Under the pieces are notes generated by a model that was not told where the DNA came from, ran no database searches, and saw nothing but the letters and a program-made list of their open reading frames with translations. This document shows positions 7,853 through 16,336 of a stretch of 36,433 nucleotides of DNA, in pieces. This DNA is from a bacterium (lineage in GTDB: Bacteria; Bacillota; Limnochordia; DTU080; RSA5). The DNA lies in contig PKEU01000051.1 of NCBI GenBank assembly GCA_002919195.1, forward strand, positions 1-36,433. Reading direction: 5' to 3'. Every line of letters begins with the position of its first letter. Position 1 is the stretch's first letter. The position numbers were made by a program, and so were the translations under genes.

Positions 7853-8737
7853 ATGCGGATCGTCTCCCTCTGTCCGAGCAACACGGATCTGATCTTAGCG
7901 CTGGGAAAAGAAGAGCTCCTGGTCGGGGTCGACCGGTGGAGCTTGAAGGATCCTGCTTTGTCCCAGCGTCTATCCAGGAAAGGAAGACCCGCCGCGGACG
8001 TCGGCACGGATCTCGCGATCGATATGGATGTCATTGTGTCGCTGCGGCCCGATCTTGTGCTGGCCTCCTTGAGCGTTCCCGGGATGGAAGCCAACATCGA
8101 GGCTCTAGAGCGGCACAAGCTTCCCTACATCATCGTCGACGGGCACACGCTGGCCGGCGTCCGCAGAGCGATCCTGCAGGTGGCCCAGGCGCTCAATTGC
8201 CAAGAGCGCGGGCAAACCTTGTTGGCACTGTTTGACGCCCGCATCGACGCGGTCCGGGCCAACGTTTCGGCGGCTTGTCAAGAGAGGCCTGCCGCCAAGA
8301 AGCCCCGGGTCGTCTGGGAATGGTGGCCCAATCCCATCATCGTCGCGGGCAAGAACAGCTGGATTGCGGACCTTTTTGAGATCTTGCAGGTGGAAAACGT
8401 CTTTGCCGACCTTGAAAAAGAGAGCGCTCCGGTCGAGGCGCGCGAAGTCGCCCGCCGGGCCCCCGACGTGATCTGCGCCTCCTGGTGCGGCACCCTCGAG
8501 CCCCGCATGACCGCATATAAAATCGCCGGCCGCCCCGGGTGGAACCAGGTGCCCGCCGTGAGAAACCGGCAGATCTTTTTGCTTCCCGAAAAGCTTTTTG
8601 GACGTCCCGGGCCCCGTCTTGCGACGGGTTTGGAGGAGCTGTACGAGCTCCTTTACGGCGATCGGGACGGGTCGGCAAGGCGGATGGCCAAAGCCGCCCG
8701 CCTCAGCCCAGCTGCCCTGCAATTTCCCCAGGTTTAA
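7853..8737 (+). CDS. BtuF-like cobalamin-binding/periplasmic-binding-fold protein lacking a signal peptide
   Basis: MRIVSLCPSNTDLILALGKEELLVGVDRWS...; DLVLAS; NSWIADLFEILQVENVFADL; typical of the BtuF-like cobalamin-binding family. Confidence 0.82.
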   Translation: MRIVSLCPSNTDLILALGKEELLVGVDRWSLKDPALSQRLSRKGRPAADVGTDLAIDMDVIVSLRPDLVLASLSVPGMEANIEALERHKLPYIIVDGHTLAGVRRAILQVAQALNCQERGQTLLALFDARIDAVRANVSAACQERPAAKKPRVVWEWWPNPIIVAGKNSWIADLFEILQVENVFADLEKESAPVEAREVARRAPDVICASWCGTLEPRMTAYKIAGRPGWNQVPAVRNRQIFLLPEKLFGRPGPRLATGLEELYELLYGDRDGSARRMAKAARLSPAALQFPQV

Positions 8738-9789
8738 ACGCCGGGAACCTGCTGTTTCAGCGGGGCGCATCGGCTTTGGGGGTCCACCTGGATCTTCATC
8801 GGCGCTCGCCCGCTCCGGATGAGGTCGAGGGCGGCCGGGAACTCTTCCAGGTTGACCGTCGCGCCGATGAGGGGGTTGATGTCCACGGCTCCCGCCTGCA
8901 ACAGATCGCGCGCCGCAGCAAAGCTTTTCCGGAGGGCAAAAGCGCCGATGATCTCCAGATCCCGCCGGAAGATCTCGTAGGGTTTGACCCGGATCTCGCT
9001 CTCGTTAGGGGAGACGCCAAAGACCAGGAGTTTGCCGCCCTTGGACACATAGCTCAGCGCCTCCTGGACCACCTCTGGCACGCCTGTGGCCTCGATGACG
9101 AGATCAAATCCGTAAGGCGAGATCCCAAAAAGCGCGTCCGCCAGCGGCTCCTCCTGGCCCGAGACCACGATCGCGTCCGCGCCCAGCTGCTCCGCGATGC
9201 GAAGCCGCTCGGGTTTGAGGTCGACGACCACCACCCGGCTCGCGCCCGCCCTCTTCGCCAGCTGCAAGTGAAGGAGACCGATGGGGCCCGCGCCGATGAT
9301 AAGGACGGAGTCGCCCAAGCGGATCCTCGCCCGTTGTTGACCGTAGACGACGCAGGCTAGGGGTTCGATAAACGCCCCTGCCGCGAAAGAGAGCGACCCG
9401 ATGGAGTAGACGCTCTGCTGGGGAGCGATGACATACTCCGCGAACGCCCCAGCCCTGGTGACGCCGATAGCCTCCCACGCTTCGCAATGGTTTTGGCGAT
9501 CACGCTGGCAGTAATGGCACCTGTCGCAATAGAGATTGGGGTCGGCGGCCACCCTGTCCCCCGGACGAAAACCCGTCACGTCTTTCCCCACATCGACCAC
9601 GACCCCGGAAAACTCGTGGCCGGGCACCAGGGGATAGCGCGGATCATGCTCGCCTGCATAGAGGCTGAGATCGGTGCCGCAGATGCCGGCGGCTTCCACG
9701 CGGATCAAGACGTCTTGAGGCCCAGGCGCCGGAGGAGGCATCTCGACGATCGCAACGCGAAAGGGAGCTTCAAAACACACGGCTTTCAT
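8734..9789 (-). CDS. Zinc-dependent medium-chain alcohol/sorbitol dehydrogenase
   Basis: CGTDLSLYAGEHDPRYPLVPGHEFSGVV; structural zinc CDRCHYCQRDRQNHC; IIGAGPIGLLHLQLAKRAGASRVVVVD. Confidence 0.92.
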   Translation of the reverse strand: MKAVCFEAPFRVAIVEMPPPAPGPQDVLIRVEAAGICGTDLSLYAGEHDPRYPLVPGHEFSGVVVDVGKDVTGFRPGDRVAADPNLYCDRCHYCQRDRQNHCEAWEAIGVTRAGAFAEYVIAPQQSVYSIGSLSFAAGAFIEPLACVVYGQQRARIRLGDSVLIIGAGPIGLLHLQLAKRAGASRVVVVDLKPERLRIAEQLGADAIVVSGQEEPLADALFGISPYGFDLVIEATGVPEVVQEALSYVSKGGKLLVFGVSPNESEIRVKPYEIFRRDLEIIGAFALRKSFAAARDLLQAGAVDINPLIGATVNLEEFPAALDLIRSGRAPMKIQVDPQSRCAPLKQQVPGV

Positions 9790-9799
9790 GCAGCGTCAC

Positions 9800-10003
9800 C
9801 TACCCGTCCGTTAACCCAAGCTGCTTGTTGGAGTTTGCTTCGGCGATCACGTTGTCCCGCGGCTTGCTCAGGATGAGCACCAACTGGGGCGCCGGGAAGC
9901 TTTTCCCGTCGATGATCCCTGGGTAGAGCCCTTCGTCCGGTGCTTTCACTTCGATGTTGACCTGTATCTTGCCTCCAAAGGTTTCAAACGCCTACCAACC
10001 CAA
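9800..10003 (-). pseudogene. Small ORF of unknown family interrupted by an in-frame TAG (possible pseudogene or mis-started small gene)
   Basis: Minus-frame translation from TTG 10003: LGW*AFETFGGKIQVNIEVKAPDEGLYPGIIDGKSFPAPQLVLILSKPRDNVIAEANSNKQLGLTDG*. In-frame TAG at 9994-9992. AAAGGAGGA Shine-Dalgarno-like sequence at 10026-10018. Confidence 0.4.
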
Positions 10004-10035
10004 GGTAAAATTGACGCTCCTCCTTTGCAAAAGCA

Positions 10036-10064
10036 TTGACACGACCATCGCCGTGTGCTACCAT
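10036..10064 (+). promoter_or_regulatory. Promoter of the T-box leader/ilvB
   Basis: TTGACA (10036-10041), 17 bp, TACCAT (10059-10064). Confidence 0.6.
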
Positions 10065-10079
10065 GTGAACCAAATTAGA

Positions 10080-10358
10080 CCGCAAAGGCCATGATGGGGA
10101 GTAGTAAGCTCAAGGCGAGACCCCAGAGAGCCGGTGGGTGGTGCAAACCGGTGTCGTCGCCCAGCCGAAGTCGCCCCGGAGCCGCCGGCTGAAGGTGTAT
10201 GTAGGCTTTGGACGGCTTGCGCCCGTTACCGCGCACTCCGATTGATCGCTGCGAGCGTGCGTCGGAAGCAGAGGCCGTCTCCGCAAGGGGGCGGCGAAGT
10301 AGGGTGGTACCACGGAAGGCTTTGTGCCTCTCGTCCCTTCGAGGATGAGAGGTTTTTT
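10080..10358 (+). ncRNA. T-box riboswitch leader upstream of ilvB, specifier probably GTC (valine)
   Basis: AGTA-type specifier-loop element (GGGGAGTAGTA), distal-loop AGAGAGCCGGTGGGTGGTGCAAACCGG, GAA-GTC-G-CCCCGGAGC (specifier candidate 10170-10172), canonical T-box AGGGTGGTACCACGG (10301-10315), then a terminator. Confidence 0.93.
10327..10358 (+). terminator. T-box attenuator terminator
   Basis: CCTCTCgTCC-cttcga-GGAtGAGAGG followed by TTTTTT. Confidence 0.85.
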
Positions 10359-10435
10359 ATTTGCCTGCGTCGTTTGTTTATTAGGTGATCCCGTCGAGAG
10401 ATTGCCGGATGATCGCATCAAAAGGAGGCAGACCG

Positions 10436-12214
10436 ATGACCGCCTTGCCCGCGTCGAAACATCAACAAAGCTCACAGCGGATGAGTCATCCTCCTCGCAT
10501 CAACGCTTCAAAGCTCGTGGTCGAGCGGCTCGTAGCGCACGGGGTGAAGGTCGTCTTCGGCTATCCCGGCGGCGCCATCCTGCCCGTGTACGACGCCTTG
10601 TACGATTCTCCCATCCGCCATGTGCTCGTCCGTCACGAGCAGGCGGCCGCGCACATGGCCGACGGGTACGCCCGGGTCACGGGCCGCCCCGGAGTCTGCC
10701 TTGCCACCTCGGGTCCGGGCGCGATCAATCTGGCGACGGGCATCGCCACGGCTCATATGGATTCGATCCCTTTGATCGCCATCACGGGCAACGTGCCGAC
10801 GAGCCTCATCGGCACCGACGCCTTTCAAGAAGCAGACGTCACCGGCATCACGCGGCCGATCACCAAGCACAACTATCTGGTAAAAGATGCGCACGATCTC
10901 GTTCGCATTATCGACGAAGCCTTTCACATCGCGACCAGCGGGCGGCCCGGACCAGTGTTGATCGACATCCCGAAAGACGTGGCGCTGGCTGAAGTCGATG
11001 TGGCGGAAGCTTTCCGGCGGGCCGAGCGCGCCTCTTTGCCTGTGGAGACGTCCCCGAGCGACGGGCCGACCGGGCTGACGCGCGGCACTTACCGCCAGCT
11101 CCAGCGGATCGCTGAGGCTATCGCCCAGGCCCAGCGGCCGGTGCTCTACATCGGAGGCGGCGTGATCACCTCCGGCGCCCACGCCGAGGTCCTGGCGCTG
11201 GCCGAGAAGGCCCAGATCCCGGCGACGTACACCCTTATGGGCATCGGCGCATTTCCCGGGGATCACCCGCTGGCTTTGGGCATGCTGGGCCTCCACGGCA
11301 CGGCCTACGCGAACTACGCGGTGGCAAAGGCCGACCTCCTCATCGCGGTCGGCGCCCGCTTCGACGACCGCGTCACTTGCCGCGTCGACGGCTTCGCCAA
11401 AGAGGCGACCATCGTCCACATCGACATCGACGCCGCCGAGATCGGCAAAGTCGTCCCGGCCGACATCCCAGCAGTCGGCGACGCCAAGGCGATCCTCTCG
11501 GCGCTGCTCCCCCTGGTGGCCGAAAAGCGCCACGACGAGTGGCTGGCCCAAATCGCCCAGTGGAAAGAGGAGTACCGCCTCCGCTACCACGCCCGGCCGG
11601 GAGTGATCGCGCCGCAACAGGTCATCGAGGAGCTCTATCACGTCACCCGGGGCGAAGCCATCTGCACGGCCGACGTGGGGCAACACCAAATGTGGCTGGC
11701 GCAGTATTACCCCTTCCGCCAGCCTCGTTCGCACCTCTCGTCCGGAGGCCTGGGCACCATGGGCTTCGGCTTTCCCGCTGCCATCGGCGCCAAGATCGCC
11801 CTGCCGCACAGGAGCGTGTGGAGCATCGTAGGCGACGGCGGCATGCAGATGTCCTTGAGTGAGCTGGCCACTGTGGCCGCCCACCGCATCCCTGTCAAGA
11901 TCGCGGTGCTCAACAACAACAGCTTGGGAATGGTCCGCCAGATCCAGGAACTATCGTACCAGCGCCGGTACATTGCGGTGGATCTCGCGGGCAACCCCGA
12001 TTTCGTCGCCATCGCCCAAGCCTACGGGGTGGCTGCCCGGCGAGTGGACGACCCGGCAGAGCTCCGGCCCGCGCTGGAGTGGGCAGAGCGTTACGACGGG
12101 CCTATGCTCCTCGACATCCACATCGATCCCGCCGCCAACGTCTACCCCATGGTGCCCCCGGGCGCTGCGATCGATGAGATGATCGGGACCAAGGGGTACG
12201 AAGAAACCGTCTGA
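10436..12214 (+). CDS. ilvB: Acetolactate synthase large subunit
   Basis: AAAGGAGG upstream of ATG 10436; GYPGGAILPVYDAL, HEQAAAHMADGYAR, SGPGAINLATGIA, TPP motif GDGGMQMSLSELATVAAHRIPVKIAVLNNNSLGMVRQ. Confidence 0.95.
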   Translation: MTALPASKHQQSSQRMSHPPRINASKLVVERLVAHGVKVVFGYPGGAILPVYDALYDSPIRHVLVRHEQAAAHMADGYARVTGRPGVCLATSGPGAINLATGIATAHMDSIPLIAITGNVPTSLIGTDAFQEADVTGITRPITKHNYLVKDAHDLVRIIDEAFHIATSGRPGPVLIDIPKDVALAEVDVAEAFRRAERASLPVETSPSDGPTGLTRGTYRQLQRIAEAIAQAQRPVLYIGGGVITSGAHAEVLALAEKAQIPATYTLMGIGAFPGDHPLALGMLGLHGTAYANYAVAKADLLIAVGARFDDRVTCRVDGFAKEATIVHIDIDAAEIGKVVPADIPAVGDAKAILSALLPLVAEKRHDEWLAQIAQWKEEYRLRYHARPGVIAPQQVIEELYHVTRGEAICTADVGQHQMWLAQYYPFRQPRSHLSSGGLGTMGFGFPAAIGAKIALPHRSVWSIVGDGGMQMSLSELATVAAHRIPVKIAVLNNNSLGMVRQIQELSYQRRYIAVDLAGNPDFVAIAQAYGVAARRVDDPAELRPALEWAERYDGPMLLDIHIDPAANVYPMVPPGAAIDEMIGTKGYEETV

Positions 12215-12232
12215 TCGAAACCTGTCCTGGGA

Positions 12233-12272
12233 ACTGGGCCTCCTTTTTGCTCATGGCCGCCCGAGGCCCAGT
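12233..12272 (+). terminator. First of two tandem hairpins after ilvB
   Basis: ACTGGGCCTC ... GAGGCCCAGT, perfect 10-bp stem, 20-nt loop. Confidence 0.4.
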
Positions 12273-12288
12273 CCCCACGTCGCATCTC

Positions 12289-12318
12289 AGGGCCGGCGAT
12301 CGCGCCGGCCCTCTTTTT
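12289..12318 (+). terminator. Rho-independent terminator
   Basis: AGGGCCGGCG-ATCG-CGCCGGCCCT followed by CTTTTT. Confidence 0.85.
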
Positions 12319-12352
12319 CTCCCAGACCAAACAAAAACTGGACATTCCTCCC

Positions 12353-12381
12353 TTGACACCCCAGAGGCCACATAGTACCTT
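12353..12381 (+). promoter_or_regulatory. Promoter of the siderophore transporter operon
   Basis: TTGACA (12353-12358), 17 bp, TACCTT (12376-12381). Confidence 0.5.
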
Positions 12382-12391
12382 AAAGATGCGC

Positions 12392-12410
12392 TTAGGTTAC
12401 CCTAAATTGA
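12392..12410. promoter_or_regulatory. DtxR/IdeR-type iron box
   Basis: TTAGGTTACCCTAAATTGA matches 15 of 19 positions of the DtxR/IdeR consensus TTAGGTTAGCCTAACCTAA by manual alignment. Located just downstream of the putative -10. Confidence 0.6.
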
Positions 12411-12429
12411 TTGCAAAGGGTGTCCGCCC

Positions 12430-13419
12430 ATGGCTGTCGAGGCACACCATTCCCAGCCAGCAAGGGGCTACATGAGGACCAGCTACCTTTTGATCGCGCT
12501 GGTGGTCTTGAGCTTTGCCTCGCTCTTTGTCGGGGTGGTCAACCTTTCGCCGGCGGACCTCTTTGGGCTCACCACTAAGAAAGCTCAGGTGCTGATGATC
12601 AGCCGCATTCCCCGCTTGATCAGCATCTTGCTGTCGGGGATGAGCATGGGCCTTTGCGGCCTCATCATGCAGCAGCTTTCGCAAAACAGGTTTGTCTCGC
12701 CCACGACCGCGGGGACGCTGGATTCGGCTCGCCTTGGCATCTTGATCTCGCTCTTGTTGTTTTCCTCGGCGTCGCCCCTGGTCAAGATGGCGACCGCCTT
12801 CCTCTTTGCCCTGCTCGGCACGTACACGTTTACCCGGATTCTCGACAAGATCCGCTTTAAGGACGCGGTGTTTATTCCCCTCGTCGGCTTGATGTTTGGG
12901 GGCATCATCAACTCGATTTCCACGTTTATCGCGTACCGCTTTGACCTGATTCAAAACATCTCGTCGTGGTTGATGGGCGATTTTTCCATGATCATCCAGG
13001 GGCGCTACGAGCTCCTCTACGCTGTCATTCCATCGCTGTGCCTGGCTTATCTTTACGCCAACCGTTTCACCGTAGCAGGGATGGGGGAAGAGGTAGCTAC
13101 GACGTTGGGCCTCAACTACCGCCAGGTGGTCAACGTAGGCCTCGCGATCGTCGCCTTCGCCACCGCGGCCGTGGTGTTAACCGTGGGCACGCTGCCCTTT
13201 CTCGGCCTGATCGTCCCCAACCTGATCTCGATCTACCGGGGCGACCACCTGCGGAAAAACCTGTTTGCGACCGGGATTCTCGGTGCTATCGTCGTCTTGG
13301 TCTGCGACGTTTTGGGCCGCGTGTTGATTTACCCCTATGAAATTCCGATCAATGTCACCTTGGGCGTTGTGGGCAGCGCCACATTCCTATACTTGATTGC
13401 GAGGCATCAGAAGTCATGA
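12430..13419 (+). CDS. Siderophore (petrobactin/catecholate-type) ABC transporter permease, YclN/FatD-like
   Basis: FecCD-type permease: SRIPRLISILLSGMSMGLCGLIMQQLSQNRFVSPTTAGTLDSARLG; GTLPFLGLIVPNLIS. In-frame alternative ATG at 12472. Confidence 0.9.
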   Translation: MAVEAHHSQPARGYMRTSYLLIALVVLSFASLFVGVVNLSPADLFGLTTKKAQVLMISRIPRLISILLSGMSMGLCGLIMQQLSQNRFVSPTTAGTLDSARLGILISLLLFSSASPLVKMATAFLFALLGTYTFTRILDKIRFKDAVFIPLVGLMFGGIINSISTFIAYRFDLIQNISSWLMGDFSMIIQGRYELLYAVIPSLCLAYLYANRFTVAGMGEEVATTLGLNYRQVVNVGLAIVAFATAAVVLTVGTLPFLGLIVPNLISIYRGDHLRKNLFATGILGAIVVLVCDVLGRVLIYPYEIPINVTLGVVGSATFLYLIARHQKS

Positions 13420-14420
13420 AGGCGACCATCGCCGACGTCGAAGCGGCCCCAACCACCTCTTCTTCGATCGTGATCACCGACAAGGTCAAGCTGGCCGGTC
13501 TCGCTCTCCTCGCCGTAGCCTTGATCGCCGTTTTTATGCTCATCCAAGCGCAGGGAATGTGGGAGTTTGTCCTGCCCCGGAGGGCGGTCAAGATCCTCGC
13601 CATGGTGCTCGCCGGCGCGTCCATCGCCGCGTCGACCGTGATCTTTCAATCCGTCACCAACAACCGGATCCTCACGCCCAGCATCATCGGCGTCGACTCG
13701 CTTTACGTCCTGATCCAGACCGCGATCGTCTTTTTCCTGGGCTCGATGCACCCGATCGTCCTCAGTCCCAGCCTCAACTTCCTCGTCGCGGTCGGCGTGA
13801 TGATCCTCTTTTCCTTGATCATGCACCGGCTCTTTTTCACCGAGCTCAAGAGCAACATCTACGTCCTGCTGTTGATGGGCATCATCTTCGGCACGCTCTT
13901 TCAGAGCCTGTCGTCCTTTTTGTCCGTCTTGATCGATCCCAACGAGTTTCTGGTAGTCCAGCGCCGCATGTTTGCGAGCTTCAACCAGGTAAAGACAGAG
14001 CTCCTTACGCTCTCCTACGCCGCGGCGGCGGCGACCGCGCTGTATCTCTCCCGCTATGCCCGTTTTCTCGACGTCTTGGCGCTGGGAAAGGAACACGCCA
14101 TCAACTTGGGCGTTGACCATCACCGGGTGGTGCGCGGCCTTTTGGTCTCCGTCTTTATCCTGATCTCCATCTCCACGGCGCTGGTGGGCCCCATCACGTT
14201 TCTTGGCCTCATCGTGGCCAACGTGGCGTACGAGATGCTCTCGACCTACCGGCGCCTCCCGTTGATCGGAGCGGCGATTTTGGTCAGCATCGTCGCCCTC
14301 GTGGGCGGGCAGCTCATCGTCGAGCGGGTCTTCTCCTTTTCGACCACCTTGAGCGTCATCATCAATTTCATCGGAGGCATCTACTTCTTGTACCTCCTCC
14401 TTAAGGAGCGATCGGCATGA
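13416..14420 (+). CDS. Siderophore ABC transporter permease, YclO/FatC-like
   Basis: LPRRAVKILAMVLAGASIAASTVIFQSVTNNRILTPSIIGVDSLYVL; GPITFLGLIVANVAYEM; 4-bp overlaps with both neighbouring genes. Confidence 0.9.
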   Translation: MKATIADVEAAPTTSSSIVITDKVKLAGLALLAVALIAVFMLIQAQGMWEFVLPRRAVKILAMVLAGASIAASTVIFQSVTNNRILTPSIIGVDSLYVLIQTAIVFFLGSMHPIVLSPSLNFLVAVGVMILFSLIMHRLFFTELKSNIYVLLLMGIIFGTLFQSLSSFLSVLIDPNEFLVVQRRMFASFNQVKTELLTLSYAAAAATALYLSRYARFLDVLALGKEHAINLGVDHHRVVRGLLVSVFILISISTALVGPITFLGLIVANVAYEMLSTYRRLPLIGAAILVSIVALVGGQLIVERVFSFSTTLSVIINFIGGIYFLYLLLKERSA

Positions 14421-15193
14421 TCGAAGTGCGCAACATCTACAAGAGCTACGGCGCCAAAACGGTGCTCCAGGACGTCTCCTTGACGATGGAAAAGGGTAAG
14501 CTCACGTCGCTGATCGGCGGCAACGGCGCCGGCAAGAGCACCCTCCTTTCGATCGTGAGCCGGCTGATCCCGGCCGATCGCGGCGAAGTCTTCATCGACG
14601 GTCGCTCCCTCAAGGAGTACCACTCAAGCGAGCTGGCCAAGAAGCTCTCCTTCCTCAAGCAGAGCAACCACACCAACCTGCGGCTTACGGTTCGCGATCT
14701 GGTTTCCTTTGGCCGTTTCCCCCACTCGCAGGGGCGCCTCACCCCCAGCGATTGGGAGATTGTTGACCGGGCCATCGAGAGCATGGAGCTCGAGGAGATG
14801 CAGCACAAATACCTCGACCAGCTGAGCGGCGGCCAAAAGCAGCGGGCCTTCATCGCGATGGTCGTCGCCCAGGATACAGATTACATCCTGCTCGACGAGC
14901 CCCTCAACAACCTGGACATGAAGCACTCAGTCCAGATCATGAAATTGCTGCGCCGCCTCGTCGAGGAGTCGGGGAAAGGCATCGTGGTCGTCATGCACGA
15001 CATCAACTTCGCCTCGACCTACTCCGATCACATCGTGGCGTTTAAGGAGGGACGCATCCTCTACGATGGTATGACCGACGACGTCATCGAGCCCAATATC
15101 CTGCGCGAGGTGTTTGGCCTCGATATCCAGATCGGCCATGTCTGCAACCAGCGGGTCTGCGTGTACTTCGCTTCAAACGCATGGCCGTCTTGA
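14417..15193 (+). CDS. Siderophore ABC transporter ATP-binding protein, YclP-like
   Basis: GGNGAGKSTLLSIVSRL, LSGGQKQRAFIAMVVAQ, YILLDEPLNNLDMKH, VMHDINFAS. Confidence 0.93.
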   Translation: MIEVRNIYKSYGAKTVLQDVSLTMEKGKLTSLIGGNGAGKSTLLSIVSRLIPADRGEVFIDGRSLKEYHSSELAKKLSFLKQSNHTNLRLTVRDLVSFGRFPHSQGRLTPSDWEIVDRAIESMELEEMQHKYLDQLSGGQKQRAFIAMVVAQDTDYILLDEPLNNLDMKHSVQIMKLLRRLVEESGKGIVVVMHDINFASTYSDHIVAFKEGRILYDGMTDDVIEPNILREVFGLDIQIGHVCNQRVCVYFASNAWPS

Positions 15194-15234
15194 TCAATCT
15201 CAAATCCTCAAGCCGAGTAAGGAGAGATCGCGTT

Positions 15235-16164
15235 GTGAGCAGCTCACGACCGGCATCACGCAAGCCCATCTCGATGTTGCTTGTCACCCTCGTCCTGGGG
15301 TTAGGCGTTGCCCAGCTGGCTTTTGCCGCATACCCCATGACCATCTCCCATGAGCTGGGCGAAACCCGACTGGAGAAGCAACCTGAGCGGGTCATCGTCT
15401 TTGACTTTGGCGCTCTGGACACCTTGGACGCGTTGGGCGTCGAGGTGATCGGCCTTCCCAAGACCTTGGTCCCGGCCTACCTCAGCAAGTACAACGACGC
15501 CCGTTACGCCAACGTCGGCAGCCTCCAAGAGCCCGACTGGGAGCGCATCTACGCTCTCAAGCCCGACCTGATCCTCATCTCGTCTCGCCAGTCCAGCCTC
15601 TACGCCGAGTTTGAGGCGATCGCGCCCACGGTCTATGTAGGGGTCGACACCGCCCGTTACATGGAGTCCTTTGCGGAAAACGTGACGCTCCTCGGAAGGA
15701 TCTTTGGGAAAGAAGAAGAGGTCGAAGAAAAGCTGGCCGCGATCGAGGAAAAAGTGGCCCAGATCCGCGAAAAGGCCCCTGCGGCCGGCCGGGCGTTGGT
15801 CGTCCTCGCCAACGACGGCAAGGTGAGCGCCTACGGCCCTGGCTCACGCTACGGGCTCATCCACGATGATCTGGGCTTTGCCCCGGCCGATGCCAACATC
15901 GTCTCGTCGACCCACGGCCAGAGCATTTCGTTTGAGTACATCTTGCAGCAGGATCCCGACATTCTCTTTGTCATCGACCGGACGGCGGCCATCGGCGGCC
16001 AGTCGTCGGCCCAGGCGATCATCGAAAACCGCCTCGTCCAGCTGACCAAGGCCTACGAAAACGATAAGATCGTCTACCTCGAGCCCGAGGTGTGGTACCT
16101 GTCGGGAGGCGGGCTGGTCTCCGTCAGCCGCATGCTCGACCAGGTCAGCGCCGCGCTCGACTGA
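15235..16164 (+). CDS. Siderophore-binding protein, YclQ-like
   Basis: AAGGAGAGA then GTG 15235 (ATG 15181 is an in-frame alternative). N-terminal hydrophobic signal ...LGLGVAQLAFA-AYPMTI; PERVIVFDFGALDTLDALGVEVIGLPK; LLVQLTKAYENDKIVYLEPEVWYLSGGG-type C-terminus. Confidence 0.9.
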   Translation: MSSSRPASRKPISMLLVTLVLGLGVAQLAFAAYPMTISHELGETRLEKQPERVIVFDFGALDTLDALGVEVIGLPKTLVPAYLSKYNDARYANVGSLQEPDWERIYALKPDLILISSRQSSLYAEFEAIAPTVYVGVDTARYMESFAENVTLLGRIFGKEEEVEEKLAAIEEKVAQIREKAPAAGRALVVLANDGKVSAYGPGSRYGLIHDDLGFAPADANIVSSTHGQSISFEYILQQDPDILFVIDRTAAIGGQSSAQAIIENRLVQLTKAYENDKIVYLEPEVWYLSGGGLVSVSRMLDQVSAALD

Positions 16165-16206
16165 ACGCTGGACTGAAGGCTAAACGCGCTGGCCGCCACA
16201 AGTGTC

Positions 16207-16238
16207 AAAAGCTGCCCCTCGTTTTGGGGCAGCTTTTT
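16207..16238 (+). terminator. Rho-independent terminator of the siderophore operon
   Basis: AAAAGCTGCCCC-TCGTTTT-GGGGCAGCTTTTT. Confidence 0.9.
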
Positions 16239-16336
16239 CTTTCCTCAGAGGAAAAGGCGCGGCGTTTCACCAATCGTCAACGTACGTCGTGCGCATCTGG
16301 CCGTTGGCTCCACATTCGTAAGGAGGTCAGCGCGCT

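Noticed and set aside
10110-10475. Minus-strand 121-aa ORF and plus-strand 84-aa ORF within the leader of ilvB
   Set aside because: The region is a T-box leader RNA; the ORFs have no family signal.
10508-11884. 458-aa minus-strand ORF opposite ilvB
   Set aside because: GC-driven shadow ORF; ilvB on the plus strand is unmistakable.
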